This document shows positions 20,857-29,823 of a stretch of DNA of 64,000 nt, in pieces. The notes beneath the pieces are model-generated. The model was not told where the DNA came from. It saw nothing but the letters and a program-made list of their open reading frames with translations, and made no database searches. Source of the stretch: Bog-756 sp963701325 (GTDB lineage: Bacteria > Actinomycetota > Acidimicrobiia > Acidimicrobiales > RAAP-2); NCBI GenBank assembly GCA_963701325.1, contig OY969604.1, positions 1,488,001 through 1,552,000 on the forward strand, read 5' to 3'. The translations under genes were made by a program, and so were the position numbers. Position 1 is the first letter of the stretch. Each line of letters begins with the position of its first letter.

Positions 20857-23253
20857 TTGTTCGCCGGCCTCGGACGGTTCACAGTACGTTTCCGCTGGCT
20901 GGTGGTCGCGGCGTGGGTGATCGCCGCGGTCGGACTGGTCACCGGCCTCCCGAACCTCTCCAGCGTCGAGAAGAGCAGCAACTCCGACTTCCTGCCGGCC
21001 AGCTCCCCGAGCGTCCGCGCCGCCACCCTGGCCGATGCCTTCACGCCCAGGCACGTGTCCGAGGCCACCTTCGTCGCCGCCTCCACGACGGGACCGCTCA
21101 CCGCTGCCGACAACACCGCCATCAACCGCGCCGAGCAGTCGGTGCGCGGCGTCCCGCGGGTGACCGCGGTGGCCGACCAAGGCGTGTCGGCCAACGGTCG
21201 GGCACGCAAGGCGACGGTCGATCTCGACCTGCCGTCACGGAACACGTCGGCGGCGGCCACGCGGGCGGTCGACCAGATCCGGTCCACCTTCACCACCTCA
21301 CGATCACCTCCCGGGCTGGCCATGCACCTGACCGGGTCGGTGGCCCAGGGGGTCGACCAGCAGAATCAGACCTCCAAGATCCAGACGCTCACCGAACTGC
21401 TCTCGGTCCTCTTCATCGTCCTCCTCCTGTTCCTGACCTTCCGAGCCGTGCTCGCCCCGGTGGTCGCACTGCTGCCGTCCGTGGTGGCCCTGGTGGCCGC
21501 CGGTCCGCTCATCGCCGCCTCGACCCACCTGGGCGTCCAGGTCTCGGACCTCACTCCGATCCTCCTCGTCGTGGTCATGCTCGGTGCGGGGACCGACTAC
21601 GGACTGTTCCTCATCTTCCGGGTCCGCGAAGAGATCCGGCGCGGACGGACCACCCACGACGCCGTCGCGTTCTCGCTGTGCAAGGTCGGTGAGTCGATCA
21701 CCTTCTCGGGTCTGACCGTGATCGCCGCGCTGGCAGCGGTGGTGTTCGCCACCTTCGGCCTCTACCAGGGACTCGGTCCCGCGCTCGCCATCGGCATCGG
21801 CGTCGCCCTCTTGGCCAACCTCACCCTCCTGCCCGCCCTGCTCGCCATCCTCGGCCGCGCCGTCTTCTGGCCGCGCATCCCGCGCGTCGGCCCGGTCAGG
21901 CACGGGACGTGGGGACGCATCGCCGGCAAGGTGGTGAGCCGGCCGGTGACGACCCTGCTGGTCGGTCTGGTGTTCTTCGGCGGCCTGGCCATGTTGATGC
22001 TGGCCTACTCACCCGCCGGCTTCGGAGATCAGCCGGCGGCCGCCTCCTCCGACTCGGGCAAGGGGCAGGTGCTGCTCACGGCCAACTACCCGACGGCCGA
22101 ATCGGACCCGACGAGCGTCGTGTTCCGGCTGCCCACCTCGGTGTGGAACGAACCAGTGGTGCTCGACACCGCAGCGAGCGGGCTCGCGGCGTCCGGCGTC
22201 TTCTCGGGGGTCACCGGGGCGCTCGATCCCAACGGGGCGATGGTCACCGCGGACGAACTCGCATCGGCCCATTCGCTGCTGGCCAGATACGGGACGGCGG
22301 CCGATCTACCGCCCGCCCCGCCCGCCGGCATCCGCCTCCCGATGGACGTCTACGACGCGTACCGGGCCTCCGCGCAGTACATCAGCCCCGACAACCGTTC
22401 CGTCCTGTTCCAGACCGCGCTCGTGGCCGGCTCGTCGACGAGCACTGCGGCCGCTCACGCGATGCCCGCGGTCCGCTCCGCGGTGGACGCGGTCGGCCGG
22501 TCGGTCGGGGCGACCGACTCCGGCGTGGCCGGCGAGGCGGCATCCGCGGCAGACGTGGGTGCGATCTCCGGCAGCGACCTGATCCGGATCATCCCCATCG
22601 TGCTGCTGGTGCTCGGGCTGCTGCTGGCCATCGTGCTGCGCAGTCTGGTGGCCCCGCTCTACCTGGTCGCAAGTGTGGGTCTCTCCTACCTCGCCTCACT
22701 CGGCTTCGCCGTCCTGGTCTTCGTGATCATCGGCGGGCAGAACGGCATCAACTTCGTCCTGCCGTTCTTCATGTTCATCTTCATCATGGCCCTCGGCCAG
22801 GACTACAACATCCTGGTCATGACCCGGATCCGCGAGGAGGCCCACCATGCGCCGATCCGGGTGGCCGTCCGACGCGCGGTCGAGGCGACGGGCACCACCG
22901 TGACCTCGGCCGGTCTCATCCTGGCCGGGACCTTCGGCGTGCTCACGACCACCGGCACCACCCAGGTCAAGGAGATCGGCCTCGGGCTCGCCGCCGGCAT
23001 CCTGCTCGACACCTTCTTCGTGCGGACGCTGCTCGTCCCCTCGGTGGCGGTCCTCCTCGGCCGGTGGAACTGGTGGCCGTCCCGGCTCTGTCACGAGGAC
23101 CACGACCACGACCCGATCATGCCCGGGGAGGGCGACCCCGACTGCACTCCCCCGATCGGCGACTGTCTGCTGCCGGAGCTGGCCGCCGACGCGATGGCGA
23201 CCGGTGGCGCAGGCCTGGACCGCACCCCGGTCGGCGCCGAGGTCGGCGCCTGA
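20857..23253 (+). CDS. MMPL/RND family transporter
   Basis: A 798-residue inner-membrane exporter. The plan is one membrane segment (about 11-31), a periplasmic loop, five segments, a second loop from about residue 385, then five more segments, about 12 in total. The conserved MMPL blocks VVVMLGAGTDYGLFLIFRVREE and FIFIMALGQDYNILVMTRIREE carry the proton-relay D-Y pairs. TTG start with GGAGG six bases upstream. The C-terminus has a short histidine/aspartate stretch (HEDHDHD). Mycobacterial relatives move lipids or siderophores; the cargo here is unknown. Confidence 0.92.
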   Translation: MFAGLGRFTVRFRWLVVAAWVIAAVGLVTGLPNLSSVEKSSNSDFLPASSPSVRAATLADAFTPRHVSEATFVAASTTGPLTAADNTAINRAEQSVRGVPRVTAVADQGVSANGRARKATVDLDLPSRNTSAAATRAVDQIRSTFTTSRSPPGLAMHLTGSVAQGVDQQNQTSKIQTLTELLSVLFIVLLLFLTFRAVLAPVVALLPSVVALVAAGPLIAASTHLGVQVSDLTPILLVVVMLGAGTDYGLFLIFRVREEIRRGRTTHDAVAFSLCKVGESITFSGLTVIAALAAVVFATFGLYQGLGPALAIGIGVALLANLTLLPALLAILGRAVFWPRIPRVGPVRHGTWGRIAGKVVSRPVTTLLVGLVFFGGLAMLMLAYSPAGFGDQPAAASSDSGKGQVLLTANYPTAESDPTSVVFRLPTSVWNEPVVLDTAASGLAASGVFSGVTGALDPNGAMVTADELASAHSLLARYGTAADLPPAPPAGIRLPMDVYDAYRASAQYISPDNRSVLFQTALVAGSSTSTAAAHAMPAVRSAVDAVGRSVGATDSGVAGEAASAADVGAISGSDLIRIIPIVLLVLGLLLAIVLRSLVAPLYLVASVGLSYLASLGFAVLVFVIIGGQNGINFVLPFFMFIFIMALGQDYNILVMTRIREEAHHAPIRVAVRRAVEATGTTVTSAGLILAGTFGVLTTTGTTQVKEIGLGLAAGILLDTFFVRTLLVPSVAVLLGRWNWWPSRLCHEDHDHDPIMPGEGDPDCTPPIGDCLLPELAADAMATGGAGLDRTPVGAEVGA

Positions 23254-23293
23254 CCGAGCGCTCGAGGACGGCCGGGCACCGCGACCGACCGAG

Positions 23294-23299
23294 TACCGT
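23294..23299 (+). promoter_or_regulatory. -10 box of the three-gene system, leaderless
   Basis: TACCGT ends six bases before GTG 23306, with no Shine-Dalgarno. This supports GTG 23306 as the start and marks the beginning of the trio transcript. Confidence 0.5.
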
Positions 23300-23305
23300 G
23301 ATCGT

Positions 23306-23968
23306 GTGGCAAGCAGACGGACCTCCCCACGACGACCCACGGTGATCCTTCTGGTGCGTCACGGCAGCACACCGACCACGGGGAAGGTCCTGCCCGGCAG
23401 GGCCGCCGGCCTCCACCTGTCCGAGGAGGGGCTGGCCCAGGCGGAGGGCGTCGCCCGGCGCATCGGCGACCTTGCCCAGTCCGGCGGCACCGCGCCGGTC
23501 GCGGTGTACGCCTCCCCGCTCGAGCGGACCACCGAGACGGCCCGACCCATCGCCCGGCGGCTCGGCCTCCGGGTCCGCACCGAGCGCGGGCTCATCGAGT
23601 GCGACTTCGGGCAGTGGACCGGGGCCCGACTTTCGACACTCTCGCGGAAACCGGAGTGGGGCACCGTCCAGCGCTGGCCGAGCGGGTTCCGCTTTCCGGG
23701 GGGCGAGTCGTTCGTCGAGATGCAGTCGCGGATCGCCTCGGCGCTCGGCGACCTGGTTGCGCGCCACCCGGGCGAGACGGTGGTCGCCGTCTCCCACGCC
23801 GACCCGATCAAGGCGGCCGTGGCCCTGGCCGCCGGCACCCCGCTCGACCAGTTCCAGCGGCTGACCGTGGCTCCGTGCTCGGTCTCCGCCATCGCGTACA
23901 CCTGGTCCGGCCCGTTCGTCCTGACCGTCAACTCGACCCTCACGCTCCAGGACCTGGCCATCGCATGA
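23306..23968 (+). CDS. histidine phosphatase / phosphomutase-like protein, MSMEG_4193 type
   Basis: First gene of a conserved actinobacterial trio. The 220-residue protein has the phosphoglycerate-mutase-superfamily catalytic motif LLVRHGSTP (the His is phosphorylated), the ASPLERTTETA arginine block, the acid residue in GLIECDFGQWTG, and the second catalytic His in VVAVSHADPIKAAV. The start is GTG 23306; GTG 23342 would also keep the domain. The stop overlaps the next gene as ATGA. TIGRFAM describes this subgroup as a probable phosphomutase from its link with a kinase-like gene; the substrate is not known. Confidence 0.88.
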   Translation: MASRRTSPRRPTVILLVRHGSTPTTGKVLPGRAAGLHLSEEGLAQAEGVARRIGDLAQSGGTAPVAVYASPLERTTETARPIARRLGLRVRTERGLIECDFGQWTGARLSTLSRKPEWGTVQRWPSGFRFPGGESFVEMQSRIASALGDLVARHPGETVVAVSHADPIKAAVALAAGTPLDQFQRLTVAPCSVSAIAYTWSGPFVLTVNSTLTLQDLAIA

Positions 23969-24459
23969 GCGAGGGCTACGACCTCACCCCGGACCGGCTC
24001 ACCGTGGGCACGGTCGGTCCCGTCGGGAGCCGGCTCTTCCTCATCCAGTGCCGCCAAGGCGGGACCCTGCTCACCCTCAAGATGGAGAAGCAGCAGGTGG
24101 CCGCCATGGCCGAGTACCTCGCCCGGGTGGTCACCGACCCGGAGCGGCTCGAGCCGCCGCCGGAGGACGAACCCCTCGAGGAACCGACAGAGCCGGCCTG
24201 GGCGATCGGGACGATCGGCGTCTCCTTCGACGAGTCCGAGGACCGGGTGGTCCTGGTCATCGAGGAGTTGGTCGGAGAAGACGAGGCCGGCGCCATCGCC
24301 CGGCTGACCATCACCCGCCAACAGGCCGCCGCCTTCACCGTCCAGGCCACCCGGCTGGTCGAGGCCGGCCGGCCACCCTGCCCGCTGTGCGGATCCCCCC
24401 TCGACCCGTCGGGACACGAATGTCCACGCACCAACGGCCACCATCCCCCGGCCGTGTGA
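23965..24459 (+). CDS. DUF3090 family protein (trio member)
   Basis: A 164-residue soluble protein, second gene of the trio. The N-terminus SEGYDLTPDRLTVGTVGPVG and the block CRQGGTLLTLKMEKQQVAAMAEYL are typical of DUF3090. The last 35 residues form a possible zinc ribbon (PPCPLCGSPLDPSGHECPR, then NGH). No enzymatic motif is visible. It is coupled on both sides by four-base overlaps (ATGA upstream, GTGA downstream), so stoichiometric synthesis with its partners is likely. Confidence 0.88.
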   Translation: MSEGYDLTPDRLTVGTVGPVGSRLFLIQCRQGGTLLTLKMEKQQVAAMAEYLARVVTDPERLEPPPEDEPLEEPTEPAWAIGTIGVSFDESEDRVVLVIEELVGEDEAGAIARLTITRQQAAAFTVQATRLVEAGRPPCPLCGSPLDPSGHECPRTNGHHPPAV

Positions 24460-25244
24460 CCGGGTGGCGGCCGGACACTGGTCCCGAGCTCGCCGAAGCG
24501 GGTCGGCTCCTCGGCACCGCTGAGCTGACCGTCGAGGGGCGCCTGCCGTGGAGTTCCAACCTGACCTACCTGGTCCGCCTCGGGGGGACCGGTCCGGGGG
24601 CAGGCGACGACGAGGGTGCGGGCGCCAAGGGGGGGACACCCGGCCCTTGTCCCCTGCTGGCCGTCTACAAGCCGCATCGCGGCGAGCGGTCGCTCTGGGA
24701 CTTCCCCGACGGCCTCTACCGGCGCGAGGTCGCCGCCCACGCGCTCTCGGAGGCCCTCGGCTGGGGTCTGGTGCCACCGACCGTACTCCGGCACGACGGC
24801 CCGTTCGGCGTGGGCTCGCTCCAGCTCTTCGTCGAAGCCGACTACGAGCAGCACTACTTCACCTTCCTCGAGGAAGGTGACCGCGAGGACGAGCTCAAGG
24901 TCTTCTGCGCCTTCGACGTCGTCGCCAACAACGCGGACCGCAAGAGCGGGCACGTCCTGCACGCCTCCGACGGCCGTCTCTGGGGTATCGACCACGGGCT
25001 CTGCTTCCACTCCGAGCGCAAGCTGCGCACGGTGATCTGGGACTTCGCCGGTGAGGCGGTGCCGGGGACCGTGCTCGCCGACCTCGAGCGGTTCCTCGCG
25101 GACGGTCTGCCCGACGACCTCACCGCGCTGCTCCACCGTGCGGAGTGCGAGTCGCTGCTCGACCGCGCGGCGCGTCTGGTCGAAGACGGGGTCTTCCCCG
25201 AGCCCGCTGGCGACTGGCATCCGTACCCCTGGCCGCTGGTCTGA
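24456..25244 (+). CDS. PI3/4-kinase-like protein, SCO1664 family (trio member)
   Basis: Third gene of the trio, 262 residues. It shows kinase-like features: an ATP-anchoring lysine in LLAVYKPHRGE, a regulatory-helix glutamate in LYRREVAAHALSEALG, a catalytic loop FDVVANNADRKSGHVL (Asp, Asn, Arg) and a metal-binding Asp in WGIDHGLCF. This matches the distant phosphatidylinositol-kinase relationship noted for the family. The start is GTG 24456, overlapping the DUF3090 stop as GTGA; ATG 24423 is an alternative. The phosphorylated substrate is unknown and could be the one handled by the adjacent phosphomutase. Confidence 0.87.
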   Translation: MTGWRPDTGPELAEAGRLLGTAELTVEGRLPWSSNLTYLVRLGGTGPGAGDDEGAGAKGGTPGPCPLLAVYKPHRGERSLWDFPDGLYRREVAAHALSEALGWGLVPPTVLRHDGPFGVGSLQLFVEADYEQHYFTFLEEGDREDELKVFCAFDVVANNADRKSGHVLHASDGRLWGIDHGLCFHSERKLRTVIWDFAGEAVPGTVLADLERFLADGLPDDLTALLHRAECESLLDRAARLVEDGVFPEPAGDWHPYPWPLV

Positions 25245-25274
25245 CCACCCGACCGCGGCGAGGGGTACCCGAGC

Positions 25275-26437
25275 TCAGGGGCCGAGCCGGATGTGGAAGT
25301 CGGCCCGCGGGCGGCGATGACCGCGGCGGCCAGGCGCGCGCCGCCGCCCGGGGTCAGGTGGATCCCGTCCGGGTCGCGTACGGCGATCTCGGCGCCGGAG
25401 GAGTCGGGCAGGTACGTGGAGAAGCCCCCCTGCGGGTTCCCGAGCACCTTGACCGACGAGAGGTAGGCGGCCAGGCGCGGCCGCGCGGCCACCTGGGCCT
25501 CGTCGACAGCGTTGAGATCCTGCACCTGCGCGTTGAGCTGAGGAGAGGCCATCGGGGGCAACCCCACCCACAGGACGTGGGCGCCCCCTGCAATGGCCTC
25601 ACCGATGAAGGCAGCGACCCGCCGGCCGTAGTCGGCGTTCCAGGCCGGGGTGCCGAACCGGGTGACCGTGCTCCCGTCGACGAGGCCCTGGGCGTCGTTC
25701 GCCCCCATCATGATGACCACCAGCTGCGGCTGTTGGTTGGCCAGGTCGATCCGGAGCTCGGCCGGCCAGTCGAAGTAGTCGGGGCGTGCGAGCCCGGTGT
25801 CGACCCGGGCGTCGAGGGCGCTGACGGCCTCGCCGGTCGCACCCAGGGCGTCGACCAGGGGCTGGCCGAGATCGAGGCCGATCGAGTCCCCGACCATGAG
25901 CACGCGCAACGGGTCCGCCGCGCTCGGCCGCAGGTTGAGGACCGGCAGCGTGGTGGTGGTGACCGCGCCCTGCGGGGTGACCACCGGTCCGGACGGGTGC
26001 TGCGGTCGGTGCCCGGGATCGGCGGGCGAGAGCGAGGGCCCCCCGCCGGGCGTCCGGCCGAGGACCTCGTCGGCCCACCCGACCACGTGGGAGAGGCCGA
26101 GCGTGCGGCTCAGGGCGGCCACCGGGCCGACCACGTCAAGCGAGACGGTCCGACGGGCGCCGACCGGCGAGATCGAGGCCGAGCGCTGGAGGCTCGGGGC
26201 GTCGAGGAGGAACCAGAGCCCGAAGCACACCACCCCGATGAAGAGCATCCGGGTCCAGGGGATGCCCGGGACCCGGCCCAGGCGACGTGGTGCCCGGTCA
26301 CGTCGGGGAGTGTCCCCGCTCGCGGCTGCCCGAACGCCCGCGGCCCGGTCTGCCGTTGACCGTAGGCGCGGGTCGCGTTCGGCCCAGTCGTAGGCGGTGC
26401 CGGGGTGCTCGGTCGGAGGCGTGGTCGGCGGTGGCAC
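25275..26437 (-). CDS. SGNH hydrolase (DUF459-like), apparent frameshift near its C-terminus
   Basis: Membrane-anchored esterase/acyltransferase paired with MBOAT. One N-terminal membrane segment (MLFIGVVCFGLWFLL, about residue 80) is followed by a proline-rich linker. The catalytic blocks are VLMVGDSIGLDLG (block I, Ser), MMGANDAQGL (block III) and DPDGIHLTPGGG (block V, Asp-His). After AAAVIAA the frame stays open deep into the antisense of the neighbouring kinase-like gene. The -1 frame gives RADFHIRLGP and a stop at 25275, in the 30-base convergent gap. One base is missing near 25305-25316. Start GTG 26437, just after the MBOAT stop. The catalytic part is intact. Confidence 0.8.
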
Positions 26438-26439
26438 GA

Positions 26440-27861
26440 TCAGAACCGGTAGTAGATGAAGGGGGCCACGCCCGCGGGCCCGAGGGTGGTGATGGCGAGG
26501 AGCACCAGACCGAGGAGACCCCCCTGGACCGCCGGGCGGCGCTCTGCGAACACCCGCTGGATGCGGCGGAGTGTGCCGTCGGGCAGATACTGGCTGGCGA
26601 TGCCGGACGCGATGGCGAGTGCGGCGAGCGGCGTGACCAGCGGTGAGGGCCCCCACCCCACCACGAGCCGACTGAGCATGGCGAACGCGTTGCCGAGGGT
26701 GTCGGCCCGGAAGAACAGCCACCCGAGACAGACCACCTGGAAGGTCACGAACCGAGCCCACGCCCGCCGCCACGGGTCGACCGGTTCGGCGGGCAGTCCC
26801 CGGGCCGTCCGCACAGCCCGGCGGCGCCGTCCGATGATCTGGCCGGCACCGTGGTACGCGCCCCAGAACACGAACGTCCAGGAGGCGCCGTGCCAGAGGC
26901 CGCCGAGGAGCATCGTGACGAGGATGTTGAGCGAGACCCGCCACTCGCTCCCGCGGTTGCCGCCGAGCGGGATGTAGAGATAGTCACGCAGCCAGAACGA
27001 GAGCGTGATGTGCCACCGTCGCCAGAAGTCCTGGAGGTCGAGCGCCGCGTACGGCCGGCGGAAGTTGACCGGGAACCGGAAGCCGAGCAGCAGGGCGATG
27101 CCGATGGCCATGTCGGTGTACCCGCTGAAGTCGGCGTAGATCTGGACGGCGTACCCCCAGATGGCGAAGAGGACCTCGAGGGCGGAGTGCTGGTGCGGGT
27201 CGGCGAAGACCGGGTCGACCACATAGGTCGACAGGTACGACGAGAGCACCACCTTCTTGGCCAGGCCGGCGACGATCAACCAGCAGGCCTCCACGTGTCG
27301 GACGTCGCTCGGATCGCGCATCGCCCGGATCTGGGGGAGCAGCTCGGTTCCCCGGACGATCGGCCCGGCCACCAGGTGGGGGAAGAACGAGAGGTAGACG
27401 GTCACGTCGATGCCGCGGGCCGGCCGGAGCACCCCCCGGTAGATGTCGATCACATAGCTGAGCGCCATGAAGGTGAAGAACGAGATGCCCACGGGCAGGG
27501 TGACGCTCCAGAGGGGAATGGGGCGCCCGAGCCCGAGCGCATGGGTCAGGTTGTCGAGGTTGACGGCGACGAAGCCGTAGTACTTGAACCAGACCAGCAG
27601 GCCGAGGAGGAGTGCGACGGTGACCCACAGGGACGCCTTCCGCTGCCGGCCGGTGGCCGGATGGATGAGCCGCCCGCCCAGGAAGGCGATCGCGGTGGAC
27701 GCGGCGAGCAGGAAGACGAACCGCCAGTCCCACCACGCGTAGAACACGTAGCTTGCCAGCACCATGAAGGCCTTCCACGGGCCGGCATAGGGGTTGAGCA
27801 GCCACTGCACCGTGTAGACCACGGCGAAGAAGATGGCGAAGTCAATGGTGGGAAAGAGCAC
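26440..27861 (-). CDS. MBOAT family O-acyltransferase (AlgI/DltB type)
   Basis: Polytopic membrane enzyme of 473 residues that transfers acyl, usually acetyl, groups across the membrane to an extracellular glycan or lipid. It has about 11 predicted segments and the MBOAT core: VGISFFTFMALSYVIDIYRG, FFPHLVAGPIVRG, DFWRRWHITLSFWLRDYLYIPL, and the catalytic His in LLGGLWHGASWTFVFWGAYHG. I take GTG 27861 (LFPTIDFAIFF) as start. The SGNH gene follows within three bases, and AlgI/PatA plus SGNH pairs commonly acetylate cell-wall polymers. The acceptor is unknown. Confidence 0.92.
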   Translation of the reverse strand: MLFPTIDFAIFFAVVYTVQWLLNPYAGPWKAFMVLASYVFYAWWDWRFVFLLAASTAIAFLGGRLIHPATGRQRKASLWVTVALLLGLLVWFKYYGFVAVNLDNLTHALGLGRPIPLWSVTLPVGISFFTFMALSYVIDIYRGVLRPARGIDVTVYLSFFPHLVAGPIVRGTELLPQIRAMRDPSDVRHVEACWLIVAGLAKKVVLSSYLSTYVVDPVFADPHQHSALEVLFAIWGYAVQIYADFSGYTDMAIGIALLLGFRFPVNFRRPYAALDLQDFWRRWHITLSFWLRDYLYIPLGGNRGSEWRVSLNILVTMLLGGLWHGASWTFVFWGAYHGAGQIIGRRRRAVRTARGLPAEPVDPWRRAWARFVTFQVVCLGWLFFRADTLGNAFAMLSRLVVGWGPSPLVTPLAALAIASGIASQYLPDGTLRRIQRVFAERRPAVQGGLLGLVLLAITTLGPAGVAPFIYYRF

Positions 27862-27990
27862 GTGACCGTCGTCGGGGCAGTGGGTGGACGCCAGGTGCTG
27901 CGCCACGCGGCACCGCTTCGGACACTACCTGTTGGCTTCTGCGCCCCCCGTGACCACCGCCGCCGGGTACGGCTCAGTGACGAGGCGAGA

Positions 27991-28962
27991 TCAGCTGCGG
28001 GCCTTGATGGCCTCGATGAGCTTGGGCAGCACCTTGTGCACGTCACCCACGATCCCGAGGTCGGCGATCTGGAAGATCGGCGCGTCCTGGTCCTTGTTGA
28101 TGGCCACGATGTTCTTCGAGTTCTTCATGCCCACCATGTGCTGGGTGGCGCCCGAGATGCCACAGGCCATGTAGACGGTCGGCTTCACCGTCTTGCCGGT
28201 CTGGCCGACCTGGTGGGAGTAGGGCACCCAGCCCGCATCGACGATGGCCCGGCTCGCGCCGGCGGCCCCGTGCAGCAACGTGGCCAGCTCCTCGATGAGG
28301 GCGTACTGCTCCTTCTCACCGAGGCCACGCCCGCCGGAGACCACGACATCGGCCTCGTCGAGCTTCGGCCCGGTCCGCTCCTCGACGTGGCGTGCGACGA
28401 TCTTGGCGGCATCGGTGGCACCGGCGTCGGGTGCCGCAGCCGAGGTCACGACCGCCGGGGCACCACCCGACGACTCGGCCGGGAACGACTTGGCACGGAT
28501 CACGTAGATCCCCGGACCCTCACCGGTGAACCGGGCGTTGAGGATCTCGGATCCCCCGAAGATGGCGTGCTCCGAGACCAGGCCGCCATCGACCTCGGAG
28601 AGCGCGACCACGTTGGTGAGCACCGGCCGGTCGAGCCTCACCGAGAGCCGCCCCGCGACGTCGCGCCCGTCATAGGTGGCCGGCACGAGCAGGGCGTCGG
28701 GCCCGGTCCCCGCGGCCACCGCCGCGGCGATAGCGGCTGCCACCGGGACCCCGGGCAGCGACCCGCCGATCTCACCCACGTCGTGGACGGTGGTCACCCC
28801 GTAGTCGCCGAGGACAGTGGCGATCGCGGCGGTGTCAGCGCCCCAGGCGACCGCCTCGACCGTCCCGGCCAGGGAGCGCGCGTGGCTGATGAGCTCGAGT
28901 GAGGTGCTGATGACGGCCCCGTCCGCCACTTCGGCGAGGACCCAGATCTTGGCGACGGACAT
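27991..28962 (-). CDS. etfA: electron transfer flavoprotein alpha subunit
   Basis: FAD-binding subunit, 323 residues. The C-terminal FAD domain shows VVVSGGRGLGEKEQYALIEE, GQTGKTVKPTVYMACGISGA, AINKDQDAPIFQIADLGIVG and a final KLIEAIK. ETF carries electrons from acyl-CoA dehydrogenases to ETF:quinone oxidoreductase; an acyl-CoA dehydrogenase lies at 58570. It follows etfB by 24 bases on the same strand. Confidence 0.96.
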   Translation of the reverse strand: MSVAKIWVLAEVADGAVISTSLELISHARSLAGTVEAVAWGADTAAIATVLGDYGVTTVHDVGEIGGSLPGVPVAAAIAAAVAAGTGPDALLVPATYDGRDVAGRLSVRLDRPVLTNVVALSEVDGGLVSEHAIFGGSEILNARFTGEGPGIYVIRAKSFPAESSGGAPAVVTSAAAPDAGATDAAKIVARHVEERTGPKLDEADVVVSGGRGLGEKEQYALIEELATLLHGAAGASRAIVDAGWVPYSHQVGQTGKTVKPTVYMACGISGATQHMVGMKNSKNIVAINKDQDAPIFQIADLGIVGDVHKVLPKLIEAIKARS

Positions 28963-28986
28963 GCGCTGTGTTCTCCTACCCGGTCC

Positions 28987-29766
28987 CTAGAGGACCTTGA
29001 GCTGCTCGAGGAATTCGATGACCCGCTCGTGACCCTCGCCCTCGTCGACGACGATCTCACCGGCGGCCCGGGCCTCCGCCGGGGAGACGCTCGTGACCTC
29101 CTGGCGGGCTCCGGTCGCACCGACCTCGGCGGCATCGAGGCCGAGATCGGCCACGGTCAGGGTCTCCACGGGCTTGGACTTGGCTGCCATGATCCCCTTG
29201 AAGGAGGGGTAACGGGGCTCGACCACGCCCGCGGTCACCGTGACCACGGCGGGGAGCGGGCACTCGACCTCGTCGTAGCCGGCCTCGGTCTGGCGCTCGA
29301 CCTTGACCGAGCCGCCGGTGACCTCGACCTTCTTGGCGAAGGTGACCGAGGGGAGGCCGAGCAGCTCGGCGACCTGGACCGGGGTGGTTCCGGTGTAGCC
29401 GTCGGTCGACTCGGTCGCGGCCAACACCAGGTCCGGTCCGACCCGCCGGATGGCCGCGGCGAGCACCTTGGCGGTACCCAGGGCATCGCTGCCGGCCAGC
29501 GAGTCGTCGCTGATGAGGATCGCCTTGGCGGCACCCATGGCCAGCGCGGTGCGCAAGCCGGAGGTCTCGCCGTTGGGGACCATCGACACCAGGGTCACCT
29601 CACCGCCTCCGGCGGCGTCGGCCAGCTGGAGGGCCATTTCGACTCCGTAGGAGTCGGAATCGTCGAGGATCAGCTTTCCGGCCCGGACGAGGTTCTTCGT
29701 CCCCGGATCGAGGGCGGGCGGGGCGGCGGGATCGGGGATCTGCTTCACACAGACGACGACGTTCAT
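28987..29766 (-). CDS. etfB: electron transfer flavoprotein beta subunit
   Basis: AMP-binding partner of EtfA, 259 residues. It begins MNVVVCVKQIPDP and has the conserved ALAMGAAKAILISDD, LVLAATESTDGYTGTTPVQVAELLG and the recognition-loop-like GIMAAKSKPVETLT. ATG 29766 is preceded by a weak ribosome site. It is co-oriented with etfA and with the upstream phosphodiesterase gene 57 bases away. Confidence 0.96.
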   Translation of the reverse strand: MNVVVCVKQIPDPAAPPALDPGTKNLVRAGKLILDDSDSYGVEMALQLADAAGGGEVTLVSMVPNGETSGLRTALAMGAAKAILISDDSLAGSDALGTAKVLAAAIRRVGPDLVLAATESTDGYTGTTPVQVAELLGLPSVTFAKKVEVTGGSVKVERQTEAGYDEVECPLPAVVTVTAGVVEPRYPSFKGIMAAKSKPVETLTVADLGLDAAEVGATGARQEVTSVSPAEARAAGEIVVDEGEGHERVIEFLEQLKVL

Positions 29767-29823
29767 GGCCGTGCATTGTTGACGAAAACTGCCCACTCCG
29801 CCCAATCGGGCCGCGATCCCAGG

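Noticed and set aside
24854..25274. Long in-frame C-terminal extension of the SGNH hydrolase
   Set aside because: It is antisense to the kinase-like trio gene and does not resemble any SGNH tail, while the -1 frame gives a family-like end in the convergent gap.
26851..28902. 683-codon open frame antisense to the MBOAT and etfA genes
   Set aside because: It spans two real genes and their gap, with no recognisable motif.
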